Shown: one piece after another, positions 1 to 8,898 of the stretch
Position numbering within the stretch: the first letter of the stretch is position 1
Layout of the letters: each line of letters starts with the position of its first letter
DNA from: Comamonas sp. GB3 AK4-5
GTDB lineage: Bacteria; Pseudomonadota; Gammaproteobacteria; Burkholderiales; Burkholderiaceae_C
Direction of reading: 5' to 3'
DNA length: 64,000 nt
Assembly (NCBI RefSeq): GCF_041320665.1
Contig: NZ_CP166730.1
Span: 4,092,001 to 4,156,000 of the forward strand
Program-made: the position numbers and the translations under genes
Notes under the pieces: model-generated
What the model saw: only the letters and a program-made list of their open reading frames with translations
What the model was told of the DNA's origin: nothing
Database searches by the model: none

Positions 1-1039
1 ACCGCACCTTGACCCACACTTCCAAAAACACCTTGGCGTCGAACTGCCTTTCCAGCTCCTGGCGGGCTTCGGTGCTGATGCGCTTGAGGCGCTCGCCACC
101 CTGGCCAATCACCATGGCCTTGTGGCCGTCGCGCTCCACCACGATGGTGGCGGCCACGCGCATAAAGCGCTTGTGGGCCTTGCTGGGCTCTTCCTCGAAC
201 TTGTCGATGACCACGGTGGAGGTATAGGGCAGCTCGTCGCCGGTGAAGCGGAACAGCTTTTCGCGCACGGTTTCGGCGGCGAGGAATTTCTCGCTGCGGT
301 CGGTCAGCTCGTCCTGGCCGTAGAACCAGGGCTGCTGCGGCAGGTATTTGGCGCAGATGCCGTACAGGCGCTCGATGTCCTTCTTGTTCTTGGCCGACAT
401 GGGCACGAACTCGGCGAAGGGGTGGCGCTCCTGCATGCTTTGCAGCCAGGGAGCGATTTCATGGCGGCGACCCACTGCGTCCAGCTTGTTGGCGATCAAG
501 AGCGTGGGAATGCCGGGCTTGAACAGCGACAACACCTTGGCGTCGGCCAGGGTGAAGCTGCCCGCTTCGACCACGAACAAGATCAGGTCCACGTCGCCGA
601 TGGCACCCATAACCGTCTTGTTCAGCGACTTGTTCAAGGCGGTGGAATGCTTGGTCTGGAAGCCGGGCGTGTCCACGAAGACGAACTGGGTCTCTTCCTT
701 GGTGTGGATGCCGGTGATGCGGTGGCGCGTGGTCTGCGCCTTGCGCGAGGTGATGGAGATTTTCTGCCCCACCAGCGCATTCATCAGTGTGGACTTGCCC
801 ACATTGGGCTTGCCCACGATGGCGATCAGGCCGCAGCGCTGCTCTTCCACCGGCACTTCGCGCACGGGCTCGGCAGCGGTTTCTTCTTCGCTGCGTATGG
901 GCGTGGCAGTGGCGCCGGGCTTGGCGCCCGTCAGCATGGCACTGATGTAGTCCAGGCTAGGATCGTTGATGTCAATTTGGCTTTTAGCACGCTCTGCGCC
1001 TGCTTTGCCTGCTACTTTTTTCTTCGCAGCGTCGGTCAT
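1..1039 (-). CDS. era: GTPase Era (3' end cut by window edge)
   Basis: Ribosome-assembly GTPase that binds the 3' end of 16S rRNA. Visible motifs are the P-loop GKPNVGKST (residues 76-84), the DTPG switch, the NKLD specificity motif and a C-terminal KH domain with the [12 protein letters not shown] loop. The last residues lie left of the window. The ATG (1039-1037) overlaps the rnc stop as ATGA, so the two are translationally coupled. About 68 residues precede the G domain, rich in Ala, Lys and Glu, which is longer than in E. coli Era; a later start is possible but no better one is evident. Identity is clear from the motifs and the rnc neighbour. Confidence 0.95.
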   Translation of the reverse strand, partial: MTDAAKKKVAGKAGAERAKSQIDINDPSLDYISAMLTGAKPGATATPIRSEEETAAEPVREVPVEEQRCGLIAIVGKPNVGKSTLMNALVGQKISITSRKAQTTRHRITGIHTKEETQFVFVDTPGFQTKHSTALNKSLNKTVMGAIGDVDLILFVVEAGSFTLADAKVLSLFKPGIPTLLIANKLDAVGRRHEIAPWLQSMQERHPFAEFVPMSAKNKKDIERLYGICAKYLPQQPWFYGQDELTDRSEKFLAAETVREKLFRFTGDELPYTSTVVIDKFEEEPSKAHKRFMRVAATIVVERDGHKAMVIGQGGERLKRISTEARQELERQFDAKVFLEVWVKVR

Positions 1040-1719
1040 GGATGTTTCGCTTTCAGTTGATCGAGCAAGGCAGCGGCTGCCGCCTGCTCCGCAGCACGGC
1101 GCGAAGCGCCGTTGCCGTTGGCATGGAGGTGAAGTTCCGCAATGGAGCATTCCACCTCGAAGGTTTGCAAATGCGCGGCCCCGGTAATCGCAGCCACTTT
1201 GTACTGCGGCAGCTGCATGCGACGGCCTTGCAGCCATTCCTGCAGTGCGGTCTTGGGGTCTTTTTGCACCGCACGCATTTGCGGGTTGATGTCCACCCCT
1301 TCGTAGAGGTGGTGCACCAGGCGTTCGGCCTGCAGATAGTCTGCGTCGAGATAGACCGCGCCAATCAGCGCTTCCACCGCGTCCGCCAAGATGGAGGGAC
1401 GCTGCTTGCCGCCGGATTTGAACTCGCCCTCACCCAGGCGCAGCAGGCTGGGCAGCTCCAGCTTCAGGGCGATCTGGTGCAGCGTACCTTCCTTGACCAG
1501 GTTGGCGCGCACGCGCGAGAGGTCGCCCTCGGGCAGCGACTGCAGCCGCTGGAACAGCAAGGTGGAGACGGCAAGACTCAGCACGGAGTCCCCGAGGAAC
1601 TCCAGGCGTTCGTTGTTATCGGCCGAAAAGCTGCGATGCGTCAACGCACGCTGCAGCAAGGCGGGTTCGGAAAATGTGTGCTGCAGACGCTGCTGCAGAG
1701 CAAGAAGACCAGGTAGCAC
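1036..1719 (-). CDS. rnc: Ribonuclease III
   Basis: Double-strand-specific endoribonuclease for rRNA and mRNA processing, 227 aa, the usual length. The signature [11 protein letters not shown] (residues 37-47) carries the acidic metal ligands E40 and D44. A C-terminal double-stranded RNA-binding domain starts near residue 155 ([11 protein letters not shown]) and ends with an alanine-rich helix. The start is a GTG; no in-frame ATG lies before the conserved LTHRS segment. The stop overlaps the era ATG. A terminator separates it from lepB, so rnc-era probably has its own promoter in the 192-bp gap, though no strong promoter is evident. Confidence 0.95.
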   Translation of the reverse strand: MLPGLLALQQRLQHTFSEPALLQRALTHRSFSADNNERLEFLGDSVLSLAVSTLLFQRLQSLPEGDLSRVRANLVKEGTLHQIALKLELPSLLRLGEGEFKSGGKQRPSILADAVEALIGAVYLDADYLQAERLVHHLYEGVDINPQMRAVQKDPKTALQEWLQGRRMQLPQYKVAAITGAAHLQTFEVECSIAELHLHANGNGASRRAAEQAAAAALLDQLKAKHP

Positions 1720-1828
1720 CTAGAAAAAACCTAGAAAAACAAAGGAGGGTTGACTCGGTAAACAAAAAACAGGCTGAACCTGTCAGCGGTGGTCTGGCGA
1801 CCACAAGGCCCACATTGTCCGCCAAACG

Positions 1829-1880
1829 CAAAAAACCGGCACAGCGATCACCCCGCGAGGGGCGAACCGTGCCGGCTTAT
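1829..1880 (-). terminator. Rho-independent terminator after lepB
   Basis: On the minus strand a stem AAGCCGGCAC / GTGCCGG, with a smaller GCCCCTCGCGGGG hairpin in its loop, is followed by TTTTTT. It lies about 35 nt after the lepB stop and closes the lepA-lepB unit. Confidence 0.75.
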
Positions 1881-1902
1881 CAGAGCGTGTTCACGATCTC
1901 AG
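1880..1902. repeat. Near-palindrome shared with the rluC 3' end and resembling IS5-type ends
   Basis: The core GATCGTGAACACGCTC (minus strand) and its flanks are identical over about 22 bp to 20893-20914. The sequence AGAGCGTG-TT-CACGATCT is two-fold symmetric with one mismatch. It also matches the terminal repeat of the IS at 58434-59275 except at three central positions. It could be a leftover IS end, a small hairpin or a protein-binding site. Confidence 0.5.
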
Positions 1903-1911
1903 CACTGGCGT

Positions 1912-2886
1912 TTAGTTGAAAGCGCCAATGCGTTTGAAGTTGCCGAAGTTCATCCAGACAAAAAAGGCCTTGCCCACGATGTTCTCGTCCGGCACAAAAC
2001 CCCAGTAGCGCGAGTCCAGCGAGTTGTCGCGGTTGTCGCCCATGACGAAGTAATTGCCCTCGGGCACCTTGCAGGTCACGCCTTCGACGCTGTAGGTGCA
2101 GTTGTCGCGGTAGGCATAGTTGCTGGCGCCTTGCACAAAGGCCGGCACACCCTGGGTGTTGAGCAATCGGTGCGGGGACAGGCCCAGGGTCTCTTCGTAC
2201 TGGTTGAAGTAGCGCATGGCGTCTTCATCGAAGAAGTCCGGCAGGTCCTTGGTCTCCACGGGCTGGCCGTTGATGGTCAGGCGCTTGTTCAGATAGGCCA
2301 CGGTGTCACCGGGCACACCCACCACGCGCTTGATGTAGTCCAGGCTGGGCTGCGGGGGATAGCGGAACACCATCACATCGCCGCGCTGCACGGGCGAGCC
2401 TTCGGTGATCTTTTTGTTGATCACGGGCAGGCGCACACCGTAGGTGAACTTGTTCACCAGGATCAAATCGCCCACCAGCAGCGTGGGGATCATGGAGCCC
2501 GAGGGGATCTTGAAAGGCTCGAACAGAAACGAGCGCAGCACGAACACCACGGCAATCACCGGGAACAGGCCAGCCGTCCAGTCCAGCCACCAGGGCTGAA
2601 CCAGGGCTTTTTGCTGGCCTTCGGTGGTGTCCACATCCACCTTGGCAATGCCCATGCGGTCCAGCTCGGCGCGGCGCGTCTCCGCAGCCTCGGCCAGGGC
2701 CTGGGCGGTTTTCTTGCGGCGGGGCCAGAAGTACAGGCGCTCGGCCAGCCAATAGGCACCGGTCACCAGGGTGGCCGTCAGCATCAGCAGGGCAAAATTG
2801 CCCTCGATGGCGCCGGTATACCAGGCACCGACATAGCCCACGAAAGCCGCCAGAACCGCGGCCGTAATCCATTGCATGGCTTGCAT
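1912..2886 (-). CDS. lepB: Signal peptidase I
   Basis: Inner-membrane Ser/Lys protease that removes Sec and Tat signal peptides. Two hydrophobic segments near residues 5-25 and 30-50 are followed by a third at about 105-120. The catalytic box IPSGSMIPTLLVGD gives Ser131 and DYIKRVVGVPGD gives Lys186; GDNRDNSLDSR is the conserved domain E. The ATG at 2886-2884 is preferred over the in-frame TTG three bases upstream because GGAGG lies 4 nt before it. It shares one base with the lepA stop (TGATG), implying coupling. At 324 aa it matches E. coli LepB. Confidence 0.95.
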   Translation of the reverse strand: MQAMQWITAAVLAAFVGYVGAWYTGAIEGNFALLMLTATLVTGAYWLAERLYFWPRRKKTAQALAEAAETRRAELDRMGIAKVDVDTTEGQQKALVQPWWLDWTAGLFPVIAVVFVLRSFLFEPFKIPSGSMIPTLLVGDLILVNKFTYGVRLPVINKKITEGSPVQRGDVMVFRYPPQPSLDYIKRVVGVPGDTVAYLNKRLTINGQPVETKDLPDFFDEDAMRYFNQYEETLGLSPHRLLNTQGVPAFVQGASNYAYRDNCTYSVEGVTCKVPEGNYFVMGDNRDNSLDSRYWGFVPDENIVGKAFFVWMNFGNFKRIGAFN

Positions 2887-4694
2887 CAATCCTCCACTTG
2901 CAAGATGGCCAGGAAGGCCTCTTGCGGCACTTCCACCGAGCCAATTTGCTTCATGCGCTTCTTGCCGGCCTTTTGCTTTTCCAGCAGCTTGCGCTTGCGG
3001 CTGATGTCACCGCCATAGCACTTGGCCAGCACGTTCTTGCGCATGGCCTTGACGGTCTCACGCGCGATGATGTTGGCGCCGATGGCGGCCTGGATGGCCA
3101 CGTCGAACATCTGGCGGCTGATGATTTCGCGCATCTTAGCCACCACGGCGCGACCACGGTAGGTGGCCTGCGAGCGGTGGACGATGATGGACAGGGCATC
3201 CACTTTTTCGCCATTGAGCAAGATGTCGACCTTGACCACGTCGGAGGCGCGGTACTCCAGGAACTCGTAGTCCATGGAGGCATAGCCGCGCGAGACGCTC
3301 TTGAGCTTGTCAAAGAAGTCCAGCACGATTTCGCCCAGCGGCATCTCATAGGTCAGCATGACCTGGCGGCCGTGGTAGGCCATGTTCTTTTGTATGCCAC
3401 GCTTTTGGTTGGCCAGCGTCATCACCGGGCCCACATAGTCCTGGGGCATGTACAGGTGCACGGTGACGATGGGCTCGCGGACTTCTTCCAGACGGCCCTG
3501 GTCGGGCATCTTGGAGGGGTTTTCCACGTCGATGACCTCGCCATCGGCCTTGACCACCTGGTAGACCACGCTGGGCGCGGTGGTGATCAGATCCTGGTCG
3601 AACTCGCGCTCCAGGCGCTCCTGCACGATCTCCATGTGCAGCAGGCCCAGGAAACCGCAGCGAAAGCCAAAGCCCAGGGCCTGGGAGACTTCGGGTTCGT
3701 ACTGCAGGGCCGCATCATTGAGCTGCAGCTTTTCCAGTGCGTCACGCAGCTGGTCGTATTCGCTGGCTTCGGTGGGATACAGGCCGGCAAACACCTGGGG
3801 TTTGACTTCCTTGAAGCCAGGCAGGGCTTTTTCGGCAGGGCCCAGGTTGTTGGGCAGCTTTTTTTCCAGGGTGATGGTGTCACCCACCTTGGCGGCCTTG
3901 AGTTCCTTGATGCCGGCAATGATGTAACCCACCTCACCGGCCTTGAGTGCGTCGCGCGGCTCGTTGGCAGGGGTGAACACGCCGACGTTGTTGGCTTCAT
4001 AGGCAGCGCCCGTGGCCATCATCTTGAAGCGCTCGCCCTTTTTGAGCTGACCGTCCACCACGCGCACCAGCATCACGACGCCCACATAGGGGTCGAACCA
4101 GCTGTCCACGATCATGGCGCGCAGCGGTGCGTCCAGATTGCCCGTGGGTGGCGGCACCTTGGCAACAACGGCTTCCAAAATATCGTCGATGCCCATGCCG
4201 GTCTTGGCCGAGCAGGGAATGGCGTCGCTGGCGTCAATGCCGATCACGTCTTCGATCTCGGCCTTGGCATTGTCCGGATCGGCATTGGGCAGATCCATTT
4301 TGTTCAGCACTGCAAACACTTCCACGCCCAGGTCCAGGGCGGTGTAGCAGTTGGCCACGGTCTGGGCTTCCACGCCCTGCGAGGCGTCGACCACCAGCAG
4401 CGCGCCTTCGCAGGCGGACAGGGAGCGCGAGACTTCATATGAGAAGTCCACGTGGCCGGGGGTGTCGATCAGGTTCAGGTTGTAGACCTGGCCATCCTTG
4501 GCCTTGTATTGCAACGCCGCAGTCTGCGCCTTGATGGTGATGCCGCGCTCTTTCTCGATGTCCATCGAGTCGAGCACCTGGGCCTCCATCTCGCGCTCTG
4601 CGAGACCGCCGCAACGCTGGATCAATCGGTCCGCCAGCGTGGATTTGCCGTGGTCAATATGCGCAATGATGGAAAAATTTCTGATGTGCTTCAT
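2886..4694 (-). CDS. lepA: Elongation factor 4 (back-translocating GTPase LepA)
   Basis: Ribosome-associated GTPase of the EF-G family. The start [19 protein letters not shown] gives 602 aa, close to E. coli LepA (599 aa); longer frames run into the upstream terminator. The G1 motif [10 protein letters not shown]3 DTPGHVDF and G4 NKMD are present, followed by the LepA-specific C-terminal domain with [16 protein letters not shown]. It lies upstream of lepB and is coupled to it through TGATG. No strong Shine-Dalgarno sequence precedes the chosen ATG. Confidence 0.96.
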   Translation of the reverse strand: MKHIRNFSIIAHIDHGKSTLADRLIQRCGGLAEREMEAQVLDSMDIEKERGITIKAQTAALQYKAKDGQVYNLNLIDTPGHVDFSYEVSRSLSACEGALLVVDASQGVEAQTVANCYTALDLGVEVFAVLNKMDLPNADPDNAKAEIEDVIGIDASDAIPCSAKTGMGIDDILEAVVAKVPPPTGNLDAPLRAMIVDSWFDPYVGVVMLVRVVDGQLKKGERFKMMATGAAYEANNVGVFTPANEPRDALKAGEVGYIIAGIKELKAAKVGDTITLEKKLPNNLGPAEKALPGFKEVKPQVFAGLYPTEASEYDQLRDALEKLQLNDAALQYEPEVSQALGFGFRCGFLGLLHMEIVQERLEREFDQDLITTAPSVVYQVVKADGEVIDVENPSKMPDQGRLEEVREPIVTVHLYMPQDYVGPVMTLANQKRGIQKNMAYHGRQVMLTYEMPLGEIVLDFFDKLKSVSRGYASMDYEFLEYRASDVVKVDILLNGEKVDALSIIVHRSQATYRGRAVVAKMREIISRQMFDVAIQAAIGANIIARETVKAMRKNVLAKCYGGDISRKRKLLEKQKAGKKRMKQIGSVEVPQEAFLAILQVED

Positions 4695-4754
4695 CAACGA
4701 AAAACGTCTGGTAACGAAGTGAATGTGCCTCGCGCGAGGCATGGACAAGGCATG

Positions 4755-4784
4755 AAAAAAGGGCGCGTCGACGGTGACGCGCCC
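4755..4784 (-). terminator. Rho-independent terminator between mucD and lepA
   Basis: A perfect 9-bp stem GGGCGCGTC / GACGCGCCC with a 6-nt loop is followed on the minus strand by TTTTTT. It lies about 320 nt after the mucD stop and 60 nt before lepA, so it should separate the two units or act as a lepA leader attenuator. Confidence 0.8.
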
Positions 4785-5104
4785 TGAACCAACAATCTTT
4801 GGCAACTGCGATGGTTGGGCTGCTGATTGTAGGCAAAAGGCCTGCGCAAAAGCACCGTTTTTTTGCCACCAGGGTCTTCACCCAAGGTCCGGCAAAACAT
4901 TTAACCACAGCTTATCCACAGATGCGATTCAGCGAAAATTCGCTTTCGGCAAAGCCCTTCAGCTCCTGGCTCCGCAGCAAGCACCTGCTTGCCATGGCGC
5001 CTGGGCGCAGGATGAAAGGGGATTCTACCTAAGCAAGTCCTACAGCGTGGCAGGCATTCCCCATCACCTGGCGCGGCATAGCGACCGCGCCAGTACAGGG
5101 GGCA
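4785..5104. other. Intergenic region between mucD and the lepA terminator
   Basis: No credible coding frame. It holds a single exact DnaA-box-like TTATCCACA (4912-4920) without neighbouring copies and no other convincing element. A lepA promoter could lie here, but none stands out. Confidence 0.4.
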
Positions 5105-6613
5105 TCAAGGCGCAGGGCGCACCAGCACGTACTGGGCCCATTCGCCACGCCGCACCAGCATGTTCACGGGCTTGTTCTTGTCGGCCTTGGCCAGCGCAGC
5201 CTCGAAGCCCTTGACATCGGCCACCTCGATATTGGCCACCGACAGCACCACATCGCCCTCGCGCAGGCCGGCACGGGCTGCGGCGTCGGTCGCGGTGACA
5301 ATGCGCACCCCGCCCTTGACGCTCAGTTCTTTCTTCTGGGCGGCGCTCAGGTCGGAAACCACCAGACCCAGCGACTTGGCGCTGGCCGTGGCAGTGGAGC
5401 CTTCGGGGCCCTTGCGTGCGGCCACGGCGTCGTCGGGCTCGACCTCGGCAATGGTGATGCTCAGGTCCTTGGTGGCGCCACGGCGGAACACGGTGAGCGT
5501 GCCCTTGGAGCCCGGCTTGGTATTGCCCACCAGGCGCGGCAGGTCGGAAACCTTGTCGATGTCGGTGCCGTTGTATTTGATGATCACGTCACCGGCTTCC
5601 ACACCGGCCTTGGCGGCAGGCGAGCCGGCTTCGGTGGCCGAGACCAGCGCACCACGCGGCTTGCCCAGGCCTATGGACTCGGCCACGTCCTTGGACACCG
5701 GTCCGATCTGCACGCCGATGCGACCGCGCGTGACCTTGCCGCTGGCGCGCAGCTGGTCGCTGACGCGCACGGCCTCGTCGATGGGGATGGCAAAGCTGAT
5801 GCCCATAAAGCCGCCCGAGCGCGAGTAGATCTGGCTGTTGATGCCCACCACCTCGCCGCGCAGATTCAGCAGCGGCCCGCCCGAATTGCCGGGGTTGATG
5901 GCCACATCGGTCTGGATGAAAGGCAGGTAGTCGCCGGTGTCGCGCTGCTTGGCCGAGACAATGCCGGCCGTGACCGAGTTATCGAGGCCGAAGGGTGAGC
6001 CAATGGCCATCACCCATTCGCCCACCTTGAGCTTGCTGACATCGCCAATCTTCACGGCCGGCAGGCCCTTGGCGTCGATCTTGACCACGGCCACGTCGGT
6101 GCGCTTGTCGCTGCCGATGATCTTGGCCTTGAACTCGCGCTTGTCGGTCAGGGTGACGATGACCTCGTCCGCCCCTTCCACCACATGGGCATTGGTCATC
6201 ACATAACCATCGGGCGTGAGGATGAAGCCGGAGCCCACGCCGCTGGGCTGGGATTCCCCCTCGCTGTCACCCGGCCCGGGGCGCTGCTGCTTGGGGATAT
6301 TGGGCACCGGCAGGCCAAAGCGGCGGAAGAACTCCAGCATGTCTTCATCCATGCCCAGAGCCGCGGCGCCACCCTTGCTGACTTTTTCCGTGGTGCGGAT
6401 ATTGGCCACCGAGGGCCCTACCCGGTCCACCAGCGCGGTGAAATCCGGCAGGCCGCCCACGAGCGGCGCCGCAGGGGCCGCGGCGGCAGGCTGGGCCGGA
6501 GCGGCCTGGGCTTGCGCCTCCGGCAGTGCCCAGGCACCGCCACCAGCGGCGGCTGCGGCAATCAAGGCCGCCACGCCCAGGGTCTGCAGGGTTTTGCGTT
6601 GCTTTGCAGGCAT
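5105..6613 (-). CDS. mucD: DegP/MucD-type periplasmic serine protease
   Basis: Envelope quality-control protease of the HtrA family, 502 aa. A signal peptide (to about residue 36, ending AQAQA) leads to a trypsin-like domain with the triad His143 (TNAHVVEGADEV), Asp173 (RTDVAVV) and Ser244 (NPGNSGGPL), then two PDZ domains. The second of two nearby ATGs is preferred because AAGGA lies 5 nt upstream of it; the first adds two residues. A candidate sigma-E promoter lies about 140 nt upstream. In Pseudomonas the homologue sits in the algU-mucABCD operon; here a terminator separates it from rpoE-rseA. Confidence 0.93.
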   Translation of the reverse strand: MPAKQRKTLQTLGVAALIAAAAAGGGAWALPEAQAQAAPAQPAAAAPAAPLVGGLPDFTALVDRVGPSVANIRTTEKVSKGGAAALGMDEDMLEFFRRFGLPVPNIPKQQRPGPGDSEGESQPSGVGSGFILTPDGYVMTNAHVVEGADEVIVTLTDKREFKAKIIGSDKRTDVAVVKIDAKGLPAVKIGDVSKLKVGEWVMAIGSPFGLDNSVTAGIVSAKQRDTGDYLPFIQTDVAINPGNSGGPLLNLRGEVVGINSQIYSRSGGFMGISFAIPIDEAVRVSDQLRASGKVTRGRIGVQIGPVSKDVAESIGLGKPRGALVSATEAGSPAAKAGVEAGDVIIKYNGTDIDKVSDLPRLVGNTKPGSKGTLTVFRRGATKDLSITIAEVEPDDAVAARKGPEGSTATASAKSLGLVVSDLSAAQKKELSVKGGVRIVTATDAAARAGLREGDVVLSVANIEVADVKGFEAALAKADKNKPVNMLVRRGEWAQYVLVRPAP

Positions 6614-6758
6614 CTTCATCCTTTCCAATCGATCGTGTAACTGGCTGTCATTTCCAACATCTCTGCGCCGCCTGGCGGCGCGGTCAGGGCGCATGCACGG
6701 CGATGGTGCGCAACTGGCGCCACCCACCAGCCTGTGCCCGCGCGCGAGAATTGTGAAC

Positions 6759-6786
6759 TTAGAAGACGGGCCGGCATTTTGGTTCC
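6759..6786 (-). promoter_or_regulatory. Candidate sigma-E (RpoE) promoter of mucD
   Basis: On the minus strand GGAACC at 6786-6781 is followed after 17 nt by TCTAA at 6763-6759. This is close to the extracytoplasmic sigma-E pattern GGAACTT-N15/16-TCTRA. The cognate rpoE gene lies just upstream and MucD/DegP is a classical RpoE target. The match is by eye only. Confidence 0.5.
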
Positions 6787-6844
6787 ATGCCGCATGGCGT
6801 TCCATCATGCACGCAAGCGTGCCCGGTGCTGTAACGCCTTGGCA

Positions 6845-6872
6845 TAAAAAAATGAGCGCCTATCGCGCTCAT
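6845..6872 (-). terminator. Rho-independent terminator after rseA
   Basis: On the minus strand ATGAGCGC-GATAG-GCGCTCAT is followed by a seven-T run. It lies about 80 nt after the rseA stop and separates rpoE-rseA from mucD. Confidence 0.8.
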
Positions 6873-6953
6873 ATGGGGACCAGCGTGCTGTTTGGTGTTG
6901 GAAAGTGGCCCTGCATATGCACAAGCAACTCTCCAATCCATAGCATTGCGGCA

Positions 6954-7640
6954 TCAGCGCGGCTGGGAAACCGGCATGGGGGTGTTGGCAAAGCTGGCGT
7001 TGCGCAGAAAGTCGGCCGGCATTTGCAGCGACGCCTTGCTGCCAAAGCGCTGGTGGGCCGCCAGCAACTCGTCCAGGCGCGGGTCACGCAAGATGACTTC
7101 GTTGCCATTGCCTGTGGCCACGGCGATCACGCCGCCGTCGGCCTGGGGCACGGACATCATGGGCGTTTGCGACGCCAGTTGGGCTGCGGGCGCGCTGCCG
7201 GCCTGGGCCAATTGGCTGCCCTGGCCTGCGGGCACCACCACCAGATTCCAGCCCAGGGCGGCCACGGCGGCCACCGAGGCCACGCCCGCCGCCATCTTCC
7301 ATCGGAAGACCGAGGCGTTGGCCACGGGGTCTGGAACCCGCCCCGCCAGGGCCGAAGTCAGCGGCGGCTGGGCCGGGGCCAGTTGCTCCAACCTCGCGGG
7401 CTGCAGGGCCAGTGGCGGCTCCTTGGCCAGTTGGGCACGCAGACCGCCCAGCAGATCATGCTGGCTGTGATGGGCAAGCTCGGGCGAGCGCAGCACATCG
7501 CCCACCAGGTGGTAGAGCTGCCAGCTGCCGTGGCCTTCGTTGCCTTCCGCCCACGTCAATGCCTGGGCCAGCTCATCGCCCTGCAATTCACCATCGACCA
7601 GGGCCGACAGCAATTCCTTGTTTTTCAGATCATCCGTCAT
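6954..7640 (-). CDS. rseA: Anti-sigma-E factor RseA/MucA
   Basis: Inner-membrane anti-sigma factor that holds RpoE until regulated proteolysis. The N-terminal 65 residues match the RseA cytoplasmic domain (LLSALVDGEL, then WQLYHLVGDVLRSPEL). A single membrane segment follows near residues 115-140 (MAAGVASVAAVAALGWNLVV), then a periplasmic tail; 228 aa in all. It lies 53 nt downstream of rpoE on the same strand, as expected for a sigma/anti-sigma pair. No rseB follows. Confidence 0.88.
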   Translation of the reverse strand: MTDDLKNKELLSALVDGELQGDELAQALTWAEGNEGHGSWQLYHLVGDVLRSPELAHHSQHDLLGGLRAQLAKEPPLALQPARLEQLAPAQPPLTSALAGRVPDPVANASVFRWKMAAGVASVAAVAALGWNLVVVPAGQGSQLAQAGSAPAAQLASQTPMMSVPQADGGVIAVATGNGNEVILRDPRLDELLAAHQRFGSKASLQMPADFLRNASFANTPMPVSQPR

Positions 7641-7693
7641 GGGGTTACCTGCTCAATCGGGCCTGCGCCCGCTCCGCGTTCCACACCACTTAC

Positions 7694-8326
7694 TTACCAC
7701 CGTTTGCCCGATTGGCGCTCCAGCAACGGTTTGACGCGTGCGGAGATGGCTTCTCGGGCTCGAAAGATGCGCGAACGCACCGTTCCGATAGGACAGCCCA
7801 TGGCGGTGGCAATTTCTTCATAGCTCAAACCCTCGATCTCGCGCAGCGTGACCGCCTGGCGCAAATCCTCGGGTAAAGCCTCCATTGCAGCATTCACGGC
7901 AGCAGCAATTTCTCGCGCTGCCAGCACCGTCTCGGGAGTTTCCTCAGTGATTGGTTCGTTTGCAGGCCGAGAAGTTTCATCATCTTCACTCGCACCGTGC
8001 AAAGCACTCTCGGTCAGCACCGGATCGCGCTTCATATCCAGCAGCGCCTTCTTGGCCGTGTTCACGGCAATCCGGTACAGCCAGGTGTAGAACTGGGCCT
8101 CACCGCGGAACTGGTGCAGTGCCCGGTAGGCGCGCAAAAAGGTTTCCTGGGCGATGTCCTGCACCAGATCGGTGTCGCGCACCATGCGTGCAATCAGGCG
8201 TTCGATGCGGCGCTGGTACTTGAGCACCAGCAGCTCGTAAGCACGCTGATCCCCTGCGACCGTGCGCTCCACCAGTTGCAAATCGGTATCGGAAGGTGCG
8301 GGAGGTGGGGCGATATGGGGACTCAT
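7694..8326 (-). CDS. rpoE: RNA polymerase sigma factor RpoE (AlgU type)
   Basis: Extracytoplasmic-function sigma factor of 210 aa for envelope stress. Region 2 is clear (LVQDIAQETFLRAYRAL, then FYTWLYRIAVN) and region 4 has the HTH LSYEEIATAMGCPIGTVRSR. A charged linker of about 30 residues (SEDDETSRPANEPITEETPE) joins them, as in AlgU-type sigma factors. It is followed by rseA and the sigma-dependent protease mucD. Confidence 0.94.
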   Translation of the reverse strand: MSPHIAPPPAPSDTDLQLVERTVAGDQRAYELLVLKYQRRIERLIARMVRDTDLVQDIAQETFLRAYRALHQFRGEAQFYTWLYRIAVNTAKKALLDMKRDPVLTESALHGASEDDETSRPANEPITEETPETVLAAREIAAAVNAAMEALPEDLRQAVTLREIEGLSYEEIATAMGCPIGTVRSRIFRAREAISARVKPLLERQSGKRW

Positions 8327-8341
8327 GCAGCGCGGATGGAT

Positions 8342-8812
8342 TCAGACCCGCTCTTCCCTCAAAGGAGATACGGTGGCCGCCGAATATACCGCACGCCGCC
8401 AATCTCCCCAGCATGCGCCATCGCTGCCCGCCTGCAGCCAGCCCGACTGCCAGGCCCCATCCATGCCCTGCCAGGCCACCCACATGGCGGTTTGCAGATC
8501 CAGCCGCACCTGCATGGCCTGCAACGGCTGAGGCTCGGCACCGTTCTGCGGCCACCACCACCAGGCGCCGCCATCCCATTGCAACAGGCCTTGCGGCATT
8601 CGGCCTGCACTGCGCCACCAGATCCCGCCCACTGCAATCCACTGCGCCCAGCCGAGGGCCACCACCGCCCAGCCTAGAGGCCCGGCCCACAGCTGCCAGG
8701 CCAGCAGCAAACCACCCTCCAGTGCCCACAGGGCCGCGCCCAGGCGCAAAGGCCAGCGCAGCCCGGGCACCGGGTAACGCACGGCAGGCGGTTGGTAACG
8801 GATGGAAGCCAT
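8342..8812 (-). CDS. Small inner-membrane protein, possibly YgfX-like
   Basis: A 156-aa protein with two hydrophobic segments near residues 15-60 and a tryptophan-rich C-terminal part (WDGGAWWWWPQN, then VAWQGMDGAW). The layout of two helices followed by a soluble W-rich domain resembles the YgfX family, but I cannot confirm membership. The ATG at 8812 has AGGTGG upstream and lies past the fabF terminator; the longer frame would start inside that terminator. It sits 15 nt before rpoE and may be cotranscribed with it. Confidence 0.6.
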   Translation of the reverse strand: MASIRYQPPAVRYPVPGLRWPLRLGAALWALEGGLLLAWQLWAGPLGWAVVALGWAQWIAVGGIWWRSAGRMPQGLLQWDGGAWWWWPQNGAEPQPLQAMQVRLDLQTAMWVAWQGMDGAWQSGWLQAGSDGACWGDWRRAVYSAATVSPLREERV

Positions 8813-8846
8813 GGCGGCCACCTTGCCATGAAGGCAGCGCCCAAAC

Positions 8847-8882
8847 AAAACCCGCAGGGCCGTTGCCAGACCTGCGGGTTTT
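8847..8882. terminator. Terminator after fabF
   Basis: A perfect 12-bp stem AAAACCCGCAGG / CCTGCGGGTTTT with a 12-nt loop, T-rich at both ends, lies 17 nt after the fabF stop. It closes the fatty-acid operon. Confidence 0.85.
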
Positions 8883-8898
8883 GTAAAGCGAAACTGCT

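Larger units (their letters stand above)
6614..6953. other. mucD leader and rseA-mucD intergenic region
   Basis: This 340-bp gap is where many relatives carry rseB/mucB. No frame here looks like RseB. It holds a rho-independent terminator (6845-6872) and a candidate sigma-E promoter (6759-6786), leaving a leader of about 140 nt for mucD. Confidence 0.6.

Noticed and set aside
122..1060. Long plus-strand frame antisense to era
   Set aside because: GC-rich genes commonly leave long open antisense frames; no Shine-Dalgarno sequence, no family match, while the minus strand encodes a clear Era. The same applies to the long frames opposite lepA, fabF, fabD, yfhM and guaC.
4912..4920. Exact DnaA box TTATCCACA
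   Set aside because: A single 9-mer in an ordinary gap; no cluster, no AT-rich unwinding region, no dnaA or parAB nearby. A replication origin is not supported.
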